Assembly (NCBI RefSeq): GCF_001021505.1
Contig: NZ_LDPO01000002.1
Coordinates: forward strand, 124,001-188,000
Length of the DNA stretch: 64,000 bases
Direction of reading: 5' to 3'
DNA from: Mycolicibacter heraklionensis
Lineage (GTDB): Bacteria; Actinomycetota; Actinomycetes; Mycobacteriales; Mycobacteriaceae
Every line of letters begins with the position of its first letter. Position 1 is the first letter of the stretch. The notes beneath the pieces were generated by a model. That model saw only the letters and a program-made list of their open reading frames with translations. It was not told the origin of the DNA and searched no databases. The translations under genes and the position numbers were made by a program. Below, in pieces: positions 11,304 through 18,870 of the stretch.

Positions 11304-12640
11304 GCGGTGGCCAGCACTTCGTCGATCTGCGGTGTGAGCCCGTGCTTCAGGCTCGTGGCGGGCCGCTTGCCGCGCAGTACCGGCCCGATGGCACGGTCCA
11401 TCAGGGCGTGGACTTTCTGCCACTCCGGGGAGATCGGCAGCCCCTCGGAATGCGCCGGGCCACCGGTCAGCACCGCGAGGTTGCGAATCCCGGTGTGGGC
11501 GGCAGCGAAGCCGGGTGAGTCGATCGCCGAGCGCAGCACCGGTACGAAGAGCCCGGACTCCCCGATCAGCGACTGTCCCACCGGCCCCGCGGCGAATTTG
11601 AGGAATTCCCAGGCCTGTTCCCGGTGCCGACTGTCGGCGGCGATGGCCAGACCGGTGCTGCCGATGGCGGATCGAGCGGCCATGCCCTTGGCTGCGGCAC
11701 CCGGACCGGTCGGCAGCACCGCCACGTCGAATTCCAGCTCCTCGGCTTGGACAAAGGTCTGGTAGCGCCAGTGCCCACCGAGCGCCATCGCCGCGTTTCC
11801 TCCGGTGAACAGCCCCATCGTGGAGATCGACTGGGTATCCGCGGCGGCGGGCGCCACGCGATGCACGTTGGCCAGATCCGCGTAAAACTGGATGCCGGCC
11901 AGGAAGTCGTCATCGTCGAAGTTCAGGTGAGTCGGGTTGACGCGCGGCACCGCCCACGGCACCCCGTTGTTCATACCGAACAGCGCTGCGGAATACGGCG
12001 GCGACCAGGTGTCGACGAAGCCCCACCGGGTGACTCGGCCGTTGCCGGACCGTTGGGTCAGTTCGCTCGCGGTGGCCAGGAATTCGTCGAACGTCCAGGG
12101 CGTGTCCCAGCGGCCCGGCGGTGGCGCCACACCGGCCTCGGCGAAGATTCGGGTGTTGTAGAACAGGAACGCCCCCGACCACTGCTCCGGGAACGCGTAC
12201 TGGCCGCCGTTGAAGCCGAACGTCTCATACAGCGCGGGGATGCTGTCGGTGCGCAACGCCGCCGCGAACTGCCGATCCCGATCCAGCAGGGTGTTCAGAT
12301 CCGCCAGCACGCCGCGCTCCGCGAGCCCGGCATAGTTGAACTCCCAGGCCATCAGCACATCCGGGCATTTCCCGCCGGCGCAGAACGTCGACATCTGCTG
12401 GGTCGGGTCGCCGCCGGCCAAAATGGTGCGCACCCGGATATCGGGGTGTTCGCGCTGGAACGCGTTGACGATCCGCATCCGGGCGTCGGCTTCTTCGGGG
12501 TTGGCCGCGAAGAAGAAGGTCAGTGCGTCGTCGTCGCTGCCGCAGGCCGACGTCGCAGGGAACAGCGCTGCCGCCCCCATCGCCCCGGCGCCGCGCAGCA
12601 CGCTGCGTCGCGTGAGCGATGGTGTACCGGAGGACAGCAC
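11300..12640 (-). CDS. Sugar ABC substrate-binding lipoprotein (Rv2041c-like)
   Basis: A 446-residue family 1 extracellular solute-binding protein. The N-terminus has a twin-arginine pattern (TRRSVLRGAGAMG), a hydrophobic stretch and a Cys (PATSACGS), so it is probably a Tat-exported lipoprotein, although the lipobox is weak. The mature part (LTFFFAANPEEADARMRIV, YAFPEQWSGAFLFYNTRIF) matches my memory of M. tuberculosis Rv2041c. The GTG at 12640 is the likely start and lies 11 bases after the stop of the YhgE/Pip gene. It would bind the sugar outside the membrane and deliver it to the two downstream permeases. Confidence 0.88.
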   Translation of the reverse strand: MLSSGTPSLTRRSVLRGAGAMGAAALFPATSACGSDDDALTFFFAANPEEADARMRIVNAFQREHPDIRVRTILAGGDPTQQMSTFCAGGKCPDVLMAWEFNYAGLAERGVLADLNTLLDRDRQFAAALRTDSIPALYETFGFNGGQYAFPEQWSGAFLFYNTRIFAEAGVAPPPGRWDTPWTFDEFLATASELTQRSGNGRVTRWGFVDTWSPPYSAALFGMNNGVPWAVPRVNPTHLNFDDDDFLAGIQFYADLANVHRVAPAAADTQSISTMGLFTGGNAAMALGGHWRYQTFVQAEELEFDVAVLPTGPGAAAKGMAARSAIGSTGLAIAADSRHREQAWEFLKFAAGPVGQSLIGESGLFVPVLRSAIDSPGFAAAHTGIRNLAVLTGGPAHSEGLPISPEWQKVHALMDRAIGPVLRGKRPATSLKHGLTPQIDEVLATA

Positions 12641-12651
12641 CCGCGAAACCG

Positions 12652-14565
12652 TCAGACTTCGATCGGCGGGTAGAGGCGTTCGAGGGTGTACTGACGATCT
12701 CGCCGCGCAGCCCAGGAGCTGGCAGCAAGTGACACCACCAGGATCCCGGCCAGTACGGCCACCGACGTCCACAGCCGCTCGTCGATGCCGCCGACGGTCA
12801 GCTGGCGTAACCCGTTGACGGCGTAGGTCATCGGGTCGTAGGGATGCAATATCTGGAACGGTTTGGCCGTCGTCTCCACCGGATACACCCCGCCGGACGA
12901 CACCAGCTGGAACATCAGGAAGGCCAGGGTGAACACCCGACCCACGGCCACACCGAGCACCGCGTTGAACGCCTGGATCATCGCCAGGAACGATGCGGCG
13001 ATCAACGCCAGGAACGCGACCATGCCCGCGGCGTGGCGGGCCTGCAACCCCACCCCGAAGTGCACCACCGTGTACATCAACAGTACCTGGCAGACCCCCA
13101 GCAGCAGGGCGGGCCAGTAAGACGCGAGTACCACCCGCAACGCGCCCAGGCCGTTGACGATGGCGCGAGTCTGCAACGGGGTCAACAACATCCAGACGAT
13201 CAGCGAGCCGATGAACAATGCCAGCGGCAGGAAGAACGGGGCGAACCCGGTGCCGAAGGTGGCGGCGTGATGGGTGAAGTCCATATCGACGCCGACCGGG
13301 CTGGCCAGGATCTGGGCCACCTGGACACGTTCTTGGTCGGTGATGGTCGAGGCGCGCTGGTCCGCCTGCCCCAGACCCGATGCCAATTGCGCGGCACCGT
13401 CTTTGAGTTGGTTGCTGCCGTCGCTCAATTGCACCAGGCCGTCGCTGAGTTGGTGAGCACCGGCGGCCAGCGCGGCCGCTCCGTCACGCAGCGAGACCAC
13501 ATCGGATCTGAGGCCGCCGTCTAGGAGATGAGTCATGAAGGTGCGCAGCGCACTGTTGGGATCGGCGAGGTCATTCTCCAGCTGTTGGGTGTTCTCCCGC
13601 AGCTCGGCCAGCCCCTCGTCAGTGGCCGGGTCCATGCCCTCGACGTCGAGGAGCCGCTGGGCGCCGGCCAGGGTGTCGGCGAGCCCGCGCACTGCCGGGT
13701 CGGGGTTGGACCGCAGTCCGTCGACCACCTGATTGACGATCCCGGCGGCCTGCTGGTAGTTGACGTTGAGTGACGCGATCCGGTCGGTCACCGTCTTGAG
13801 GTTGCCGCTGAGATTGGCGGCGGCCGCGCCGGCGGCGTTCGGGTCGAATCCCATGGCGGCGAGGTCGTCGGTGACCTTCAGGATCGGGTCGGTGGCGTGC
13901 TGAACACCCGTCGACAGCTGACGGATTCCGTCGGCGAGCGCACCTGACCCATCACGCGCCGTCCCGAGGTTTTCGGCCAATGTTCTCGAGCCGTCCGCGA
14001 GCTGGCCGGCGCCATCGGCCGCCTTCTTGACCTCGTCGGTCACCTGGGTCAGCGCGGTGCCGATCACCTGTTGGCCGACTTTGGCGCTGACCTCGTTGAG
14101 CACCTCGCGGGCGGCGTTCTGCCCCATCACCGAGGCCAGGTAGTTGTTCGCGTCGTTGAACCGGAATTGGATCTGCGCCTTCTGCGGGTTCGGGCCCGCC
14201 GGAGACACCACCGCTTCGCTGAAGTCGGTCGGCAGGGTGATCGAGAAATAGTAGGTGCCGTCGGAAACACCTTTGACGGCTTCGCTTTCCGACACCTGGT
14301 GTAGATCGAGCTGGCGGGAGTCGACCAAGGCGCGGGTCACTTCGTCACCGGCCCGCAATTGGTTCCCGGAGACGGTGGCGCCGGTGTCTTCGTTGACCAG
14401 GGCGACGGGGATCTTGTCGATGGCGGCGAACGGATTCCAGAACGCCCACAGGTACATCGCGCCGTACAGCAGGGGCAGCACGATGATGGTGATCAGGGCC
14501 AGTCGCGGCATGGTGCCGCGCGAATAGCGTTTGAGGTCGGTGCCCAGCGACATTCCGGCGAGCAT
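12652..14565 (-). CDS. YhgE/Pip family ABC-2-type membrane protein
   Basis: A 637-residue protein with the YhgE/Pip architecture. A first membrane segment lies at about residues 20-45 (ITIIVLPLLYGAMYLWAFWNPF). A long extracytoplasmic region follows, with repeated small-residue heptads (GAGQLADGSRTLAEN, DGSGALADGIRQLSTG, AAGAHQLSDGLVQLSDGS). It ends in a five- to six-segment ABC-2 permease domain. The family includes phage-infection protein Pip and mycobacterial large exporters; the cargo is unknown. The ATG is 2 bases after the stop of the upstream ATPase gene, so the two are probably partners. Confidence 0.85.
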   Translation of the reverse strand: MLAGMSLGTDLKRYSRGTMPRLALITIIVLPLLYGAMYLWAFWNPFAAIDKIPVALVNEDTGATVSGNQLRAGDEVTRALVDSRQLDLHQVSESEAVKGVSDGTYYFSITLPTDFSEAVVSPAGPNPQKAQIQFRFNDANNYLASVMGQNAAREVLNEVSAKVGQQVIGTALTQVTDEVKKAADGAGQLADGSRTLAENLGTARDGSGALADGIRQLSTGVQHATDPILKVTDDLAAMGFDPNAAGAAAANLSGNLKTVTDRIASLNVNYQQAAGIVNQVVDGLRSNPDPAVRGLADTLAGAQRLLDVEGMDPATDEGLAELRENTQQLENDLADPNSALRTFMTHLLDGGLRSDVVSLRDGAAALAAGAHQLSDGLVQLSDGSNQLKDGAAQLASGLGQADQRASTITDQERVQVAQILASPVGVDMDFTHHAATFGTGFAPFFLPLALFIGSLIVWMLLTPLQTRAIVNGLGALRVVLASYWPALLLGVCQVLLMYTVVHFGVGLQARHAAGMVAFLALIAASFLAMIQAFNAVLGVAVGRVFTLAFLMFQLVSSGGVYPVETTAKPFQILHPYDPMTYAVNGLRQLTVGGIDERLWTSVAVLAGILVVSLAASSWAARRDRQYTLERLYPPIEV

Positions 14566-14567
14566 GG

Positions 14568-15329
14568 TCAGCGGTTCCCCTTCTCGTGTCGGCCGGGAAC
14601 GAGCTCGGCGCGCTCCAGACGGTCGACGGTTATCTGCCCGGCGAGCCCGAACCCGTCGGGAATCGGGTTGGCCGACGAGGTGATCACGGTCTGCTTCTCC
14701 CCCAGCGCGACCAGCCGGGTAAGCAGGATGGCGCGGTCGCGGCTGTTCTTGATCTCGTCGATGCTGCCGACCACAAGCAGCGGTGGACGTGCGGTGTTGG
14801 CCAGTGCGATGCGCAACAGCAGTCCGGTCATCTCGTCGAGGTGCTCGACGTAGTCGTGCAGTTGGGGTACCGGCAGGTCGCCGAAGACCGGGCCGCAGAT
14901 CGCGTCGCGCTCGGCGTCACCGGCACGGCGGACCAACTGGTACCAGGGTGCATCCCAGCGGATCTGTTCAGTGATCAGGTCGGCAACCGTCACCGACTCG
15001 AAAATCGCGTCGATCTGTTCGATCCCTGCCAGGGCGGCGACGTCGAAGATGTCGCGGGCTTTCCGGTGTCCGAGCACGGTGAGCGTGCCCGACGACGGCT
15101 TCATTCGGCCCGCCAGGTTCATCATCAGGGCGGTGCGACCCGACCCCGGAGGGCCGACCAGCACGGTGGTACCGCCGGCAGGGATATCCAGGTCCAGTGG
15201 CCCGAAGACGCGCCCCCACGGCCCGGTCATCGTGATGCCGCGCGCCGTCACCGCCGGCGGTGACGGCGCGGGCGCCGTACTCTCCCCTGCCGCCATGGTT
15301 TCCCCTGCGGCCGTCGTTTCATCTGGCAC
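14568..15329 (-). CDS. Degenerate ABC transporter ATP-binding protein
   Basis: A 253-residue ABC-type nucleotide-binding domain after a Thr/Ala/Pro-rich head. The P-loop reads GPPGSGRTA: Arg replaces the invariant Walker A Lys. The place of the LSGGQ signature is occupied by LDEMTGLLLRIALANTARP, and the Walker B-like stretch is LLVVGSIDEI. It is directly upstream of the YhgE/Pip permease and probably its partner. The changes suggest weak or absent ATP hydrolysis, so a regulatory or structural role is possible. The gene is otherwise intact. Confidence 0.75.
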   Translation of the reverse strand: MPDETTAAGETMAAGESTAPAPSPPAVTARGITMTGPWGRVFGPLDLDIPAGGTTVLVGPPGSGRTALMMNLAGRMKPSSGTLTVLGHRKARDIFDVAALAGIEQIDAIFESVTVADLITEQIRWDAPWYQLVRRAGDAERDAICGPVFGDLPVPQLHDYVEHLDEMTGLLLRIALANTARPPLLVVGSIDEIKNSRDRAILLTRLVALGEKQTVITSSANPIPDGFGLAGQITVDRLERAELVPGRHEKGNR

Positions 15330-15377
15330 GGGACGTCCCCTTCACACATCGGTTCGCGTGACCCATCAAAGCAGAAC

Positions 15378-15420
15378 CCGACGGTTCAGCGACGCTCGAC
15401 GCAGGAGAGGCGAGCCGCAT
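15378..15420 (+). repeat. Dispersed hairpin repeat, partial copy
   Basis: This copy shares CGACGCAGGAGAGGCGA with the copy at 48980-49030 but has lost the outer closing arm. It lies in the 134-base gap between the degenerate ABC ATPase and the sigma factor gene. Full copies are at 20402-20506 and 48980-49030. Confidence 0.6.
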
Positions 15421-15463
15421 GACGCCCGCGCTGTGAGCGGCCGTCAGGTGTTCTTACAGCCGA

Positions 15464-16351
15464 TTAGGACCCTGGGAGTTGCAGCGTCGCGGTGCGCAAT
15501 CTGTCGGGGTCGCCTGCGATGTCAATGGTATGGATGCGTCCGTCGTCGCCGATTCCGATACGCAACAGGGCCAGCAGGTGCCCTCCGGGCGCGATCGCGA
15601 TCCCCGGTGCGCCGTCGATGAGCAGCACGGCACCGGCTCGTGCCCGCCGGGTGAAGCGCCGGGTCTCGGTGGCCACATCGCCGGCGCCGCGCATCTCGAT
15701 GGGCACACCGGCCGGCACCAGCACGGAATCGACCCGCCGCACCACGTCGGGCGCCAACAACTCCAGCAGCGCGGGGATGTCGCCGCCACGAGAGGCAGCC
15801 AGAAACGCGCTCACGACCGCGAGATGTTCGGTGCGGTGTCGCGGTTGCTCGGCCGGCCCGGCCTGCAGTCGGGCCCGGGCCCGACTGGCCAGCTTCTTGG
15901 CGGCGTCCGGTGAGCGGTCCAGTACCGCGCCGATCTGCTCGAACGGCACGTCGAACACGTCGTGCAGCACGAAGGCGACCCGCTGCGCCGGCGACAACCG
16001 GTCCAGCACCACCAGCAGTGCGCGGCTGACCGCCTCGGAGCGCAGCAGCTCCTCGTCGGCGGCCGGTGCGGCCAGGGCCGGGGCGTTGTCCAACTCCGGT
16101 GAGTCCGACAGCGATTGCTCAACGCGACGCGAACGTGCTCGCAGCTGGTCCATGGCGACGTGTGCGGTGATGGTGGTGAGCCATCCAGGCAGATTGTCCA
16201 CCGTGGCGAAGTCGGCACGGCTGGCCTTCAGCCAGGCTGATTGGACCGCGTCATCGGCGTCGGCCGCCGAGCCGAGCAGATGAAACGCCACCGAATGCAG
16301 ACGCCGGCGGTTGTCTTCGAACCGGCGGGCCAAAACGTCGGTGTTGCCCAT
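15464..16351 (-). CDS. ECF sigma factor with SnoaL-like C-terminal domain
   Basis: A 295-residue sigma factor of the SigI/SigJ-like ECF type. Region 2 is about residues 10-75 (LHSVAFHLLGSAADADDAVQ). Region 4 is about 110-165 (LSPAQRVAFVLHDVFDVPFEQIGAVL, then SPDAAKKLASRARARL). A C-terminal SnoaL/NTF2-like domain replaces an anti-sigma factor as internal control. The DGGG-type motif often seen in that domain is not evident. It is divergent from a DoxX-like gene 69 bases away, a common target arrangement. AAAGGTG lies before the ATG. Confidence 0.9.
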   Translation of the reverse strand: MGNTDVLARRFEDNRRRLHSVAFHLLGSAADADDAVQSAWLKASRADFATVDNLPGWLTTITAHVAMDQLRARSRRVEQSLSDSPELDNAPALAAPAADEELLRSEAVSRALLVVLDRLSPAQRVAFVLHDVFDVPFEQIGAVLDRSPDAAKKLASRARARLQAGPAEQPRHRTEHLAVVSAFLAASRGGDIPALLELLAPDVVRRVDSVLVPAGVPIEMRGAGDVATETRRFTRRARAGAVLLIDGAPGIAIAPGGHLLALLRIGIGDDGRIHTIDIAGDPDRLRTATLQLPGS

Positions 16352-16420
16352 GGGTCACCTTTCCCGTTCGGGAGTCGTCACACGGATATAGCCACATCCA
16401 CCGACGAGGAGAGCAACATC

Positions 16421-16771
16421 ATGAGCGTACCGACTGTCTACCTGGTGACGGTCGCGGTCACCGCGGCCATCACCATTGCCATCGCGGTCGCCGACTTCAT
16501 TCCGGCGCAGTTCGTCTTGGCCAATTCCGCGCAGGTTGGCGTGCCGCGGTCGTGGTTGCCGCTGCTCGGTGCGCTGAAACTGGCTGGGGGCGTTGGGCTG
16601 ATCATCGGGTTGGCGGGGGTTCCCCTGATCGGCGTCGCCGCAGCGGCCGGACTGGTGGCCTTCTTCGTCGGGGCCATCGCGACACACGTACGTGCCGGGG
16701 TGTTCTACAACATCGGGTTTCCGGCGTTGTTCCTGCTGGCGGCGACGGCGTCGTTGGTGATGCTGGTCTGA
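16421..16771 (+). CDS. DoxX-like family membrane protein
   Basis: A 116-residue protein with four membrane segments, matching the DoxX-like pattern (GVPRSWLPLLGALKLAGGVGL; ATHVRAGVFYNIGFPALF). DoxX-like proteins are small quinone- or redox-linked membrane proteins, often controlled by ECF sigma factors. The ATG was chosen because GAGGAGAG lies 7-14 bases upstream. It is transcribed away from the adjacent ECF sigma gene. Confidence 0.8.
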   Translation: MSVPTVYLVTVAVTAAITIAIAVADFIPAQFVLANSAQVGVPRSWLPLLGALKLAGGVGLIIGLAGVPLIGVAAAAGLVAFFVGAIATHVRAGVFYNIGFPALFLLAATASLVMLV

Positions 16772-16772
16772 C

Positions 16773-17216
16773 CTACCCGAATTCGGCGGCCGGGTCAGTG
16801 TGGCTGGCCGAGCCGGCCCGTCGCGGTAGTTCGACGACGACGTTGGTGGCCTTGACCGAGGCGACCACCAGGCTGCCGGGCTGCAGCTGCAGTTCGTCGG
16901 CGGCCTCCCTACTGACCAGCGAGACCAACCGGAACGGGCCGGCCTGAACCTCGACCTGTGCCATCACCGTGTCGCGGGTGACTTTGGTGACCAGACCGAC
17001 CATCCGGTTGCGTGCCGACTGGCCCACCACCGGATTGCGTGACACCGGTTCGACGGACGCGCGCTCCTGGGCGAACCGTGCCAACTCAGCACCGTCGACC
17101 ATGCGGGGCCCACTGCCCGCCGTCAGTGACAGGCGCCCGGAGTCGATCCACCGGCGGACGGTGTCGTCGCTGACCCCGAGTAGCTCGGCGACTTCGGCAA
17201 TTCGAAAGCTCGGCAC
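16773..17216 (-). CDS. HTH-TOBE molybdenum-binding type regulator
   Basis: A 147-residue protein with an N-terminal MerR/excisionase-like helix-turn-helix (FRIAEVAELLGVSDDTVRRWIDSGRL). The C-terminal TOBE/Mop domain is RNRMVGLVTKVTRDTVMAQVEV, and its last strand ends VKATNVVVELPR. This is the architecture of small molybdate-binding regulators (MopI type). The GTG at 17216 puts the HTH at the very N-terminus; longer readings add an unconserved Arg-rich stretch. No molybdate transporter is adjacent, so the ligand is inferred from the family. Confidence 0.8.
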   Translation of the reverse strand: MPSFRIAEVAELLGVSDDTVRRWIDSGRLSLTAGSGPRMVDGAELARFAQERASVEPVSRNPVVGQSARNRMVGLVTKVTRDTVMAQVEVQAGPFRLVSLVSREAADELQLQPGSLVVASVKATNVVVELPRRAGSASHTDPAAEFG

Positions 17217-17290
17217 GTACGTGAGTTTATCGTCGTCGTCGGGCCTGCTCAGGCTCCTGGGAAATACCGCGAGCCCACCGGATCCTCCCG

Positions 17291-18229
17291 TCAGGCCGCC
17301 TCCACCACCGTGACACCGGCGCTGCGCATCGCGGCCAGCGCGGCGGCCGTCGACTCGGCGGACACGCCCGCGGTCAGATGCGGCAGCACGGCGGTCGAAA
17401 ACCCTGCGGCGACAGCGTCTTTGGCGGTGGCGCACACGCAGTGGTCGGTGGCGACACCGGCTACGTCGACGCTGTCCACATCGTGCCGGTGTAACCAGTC
17501 GCCCAGCGAGGTGCCTTCGTCATCGACTCCCTCGAATCCGCTGTATCCCGCGCTGTAGGCGCCCTTTTTGAAGACCGCCTCGATCCGGTCGGTGCTCAGT
17601 GCGGGATGAAACTGCGCACCGGTACTTTCCGCGACGCAGTGCGGCGGCCAGGATGTCTGGTGGTCGGGGTGCTCGGAGAAGTGCGGGCCGGGGTCGATGT
17701 GCCAGTCCTGGGTGGCCACCACGTGCGCATAGCGGGCCTGGCCGGCCGGGCTGTCCACGTAACGGCTGATGTCGCGGGCGACGGTGACAGCGCCTGCCAC
17801 CGGGAGGGCTCCCCCGTCGCAGAAGTCGTTCTGCACATCGACGATGACCAGCGCCCGCATGGGTCCACAGTATCGTCGGCGCCGCAGCGCTTCTCGCCCA
17901 TACAGCAGCCAAGAACCGAGGACGGTCACCAGCACCGCGACGTCGACTTCGGTGGTCCAAGCGGGCGGGTAGAGCACACCGGCCAGATAGTGGGTGATGA
18001 ATCCGTCCGGCGGCAGCGGGGCCATCCCGCCGGCGGCGCGAGCCCGTCGTTCCAGCCAGGTCAGCGGGCAGTCCAGATGCGCTACCACGATCAGCGCCGC
18101 CCAGAAGGCCGCTACACCGTGCAGCCACAGAGTGCGCGGCCACCGCACGGCGAGAAAGCCGCCGACCACGACGTAGCCGACGAACGCAAGGTGCGACGCG
18201 ACGATGAGCGCCACCGCGATCTGGTACAT
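17291..18229 (-). CDS. pncA: DUF2784-nicotinamidase/pyrazinamidase (PncA) fusion
   Basis: One uninterrupted 312-residue reading frame. Residues 1-123 are a DUF2784 membrane protein with three to four hydrophobic segments (MYQIAVALIVASHLAFVGYV; LWLHGVAAFWAALIVVAHLDCPLTWLE). Residues 124-312 are a complete PncA, which deamidates nicotinamide and pyrazinamide. The catalytic Asp is in VDVQNDF, the Lys in FKKGAYSAGYSG and the Cys in VATDHCV. The metal ligands are in TQDWHIDPGPHF and PPHC. No stop separates the two parts. The PncA Met (codon at 17860-17858) has no good ribosome binding site, so a fused protein is likely, although internal initiation is possible. In M. tuberculosis the two are separate adjacent genes (recalled). 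Confidence 0.88.
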   Translation of the reverse strand: MYQIAVALIVASHLAFVGYVVVGGFLAVRWPRTLWLHGVAAFWAALIVVAHLDCPLTWLERRARAAGGMAPLPPDGFITHYLAGVLYPPAWTTEVDVAVLVTVLGSWLLYGREALRRRRYCGPMRALVIVDVQNDFCDGGALPVAGAVTVARDISRYVDSPAGQARYAHVVATQDWHIDPGPHFSEHPDHQTSWPPHCVAESTGAQFHPALSTDRIEAVFKKGAYSAGYSGFEGVDDEGTSLGDWLHRHDVDSVDVAGVATDHCVCATAKDAVAAGFSTAVLPHLTAGVSAESTAAALAAMRSAGVTVVEAA

Positions 18230-18321
18230 CGGCCCGCCGTTTCGCCCTCCGCAGAAACCGCTTCCGCCCCTGATCGTCACGGTACATTGGCGGACATCCA
18301 ACGTGGTCAGGAGCGAAACTG

Positions 18322-18861
18322 ATGACAACCGGCGATTTCGGCCCGAACGGTCCAGGCTATGGTCCTGGAGGCCCCGGATATGGCCAGCCCGGCGGTTATC
18401 CGCCGCCGCAGGGCTGGGGGCCGCAGCCCGGATGGGGACAGCAACCGGGTGGGCTGGGCCGGCGCTTTTGGGCCCGCGTGCTCGACGGTGTGCTGGTCGG
18501 GATCGTGTCGTTCTTCCTGTCGGTGTTCGTGTTCTCCGACGATTACCCGTTCCTGGTGACCGGCCTGTTCTCCGGGGTGCTGACGTTCGGCTACTTCGTG
18601 CTGTTCGAGGTGTCCCAGGGGGCCACCCCCGCCAAGCGGCTGCTGGGCCTGGCGGTGCATGGGCCCGACGGGGTGTCGAAGCCGACGGCTTCGCAGTCGG
18701 CCATCCGCAATTCGTTCACCTTGCTGGCCGTGGTCCCCTACATCGGTCCGCTGCTGGCTTTCGTCGCCTACATCGTGATTGCGGTGACGATCAGCGGCAG
18801 CCCGACCAAGCAGGGCAAGCACGACGAGCTGGCCGGCGGCACCCGGGTCACCCGGGCCTGA
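18322..18861 (+). CDS. RDD family membrane protein
   Basis: A 179-residue protein with a Gly/Pro/Tyr/Gln-rich cytoplasmic N-terminus (about 45 residues, GYGPGGPGYGQPGGYPPPQG) followed by an RDD domain with three to four membrane segments. The domain opens with LGRRFWARVLDG, the degenerate R-D motif of the family. Function is unknown. AGGAG lies 8 bases before the ATG. It is divergent from the DUF2784-PncA gene and convergent with the LipT-like gene. Confidence 0.85.
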   Translation: MTTGDFGPNGPGYGPGGPGYGQPGGYPPPQGWGPQPGWGQQPGGLGRRFWARVLDGVLVGIVSFFLSVFVFSDDYPFLVTGLFSGVLTFGYFVLFEVSQGATPAKRLLGLAVHGPDGVSKPTASQSAIRNSFTLLAVVPYIGPLLAFVAYIVIAVTISGSPTKQGKHDELAGGTRVTRA

Positions 18862-18870
18862 CGCGGAAGG

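Noticed and set aside
16376..16405. ECF41-like promoter (CGTCACA and downstream CGAC) before the DoxX gene
   Set aside because: The spacer is 19 bases and the second box is CGAC not CGTC, so the match to the ECF41 consensus I recall is poor.
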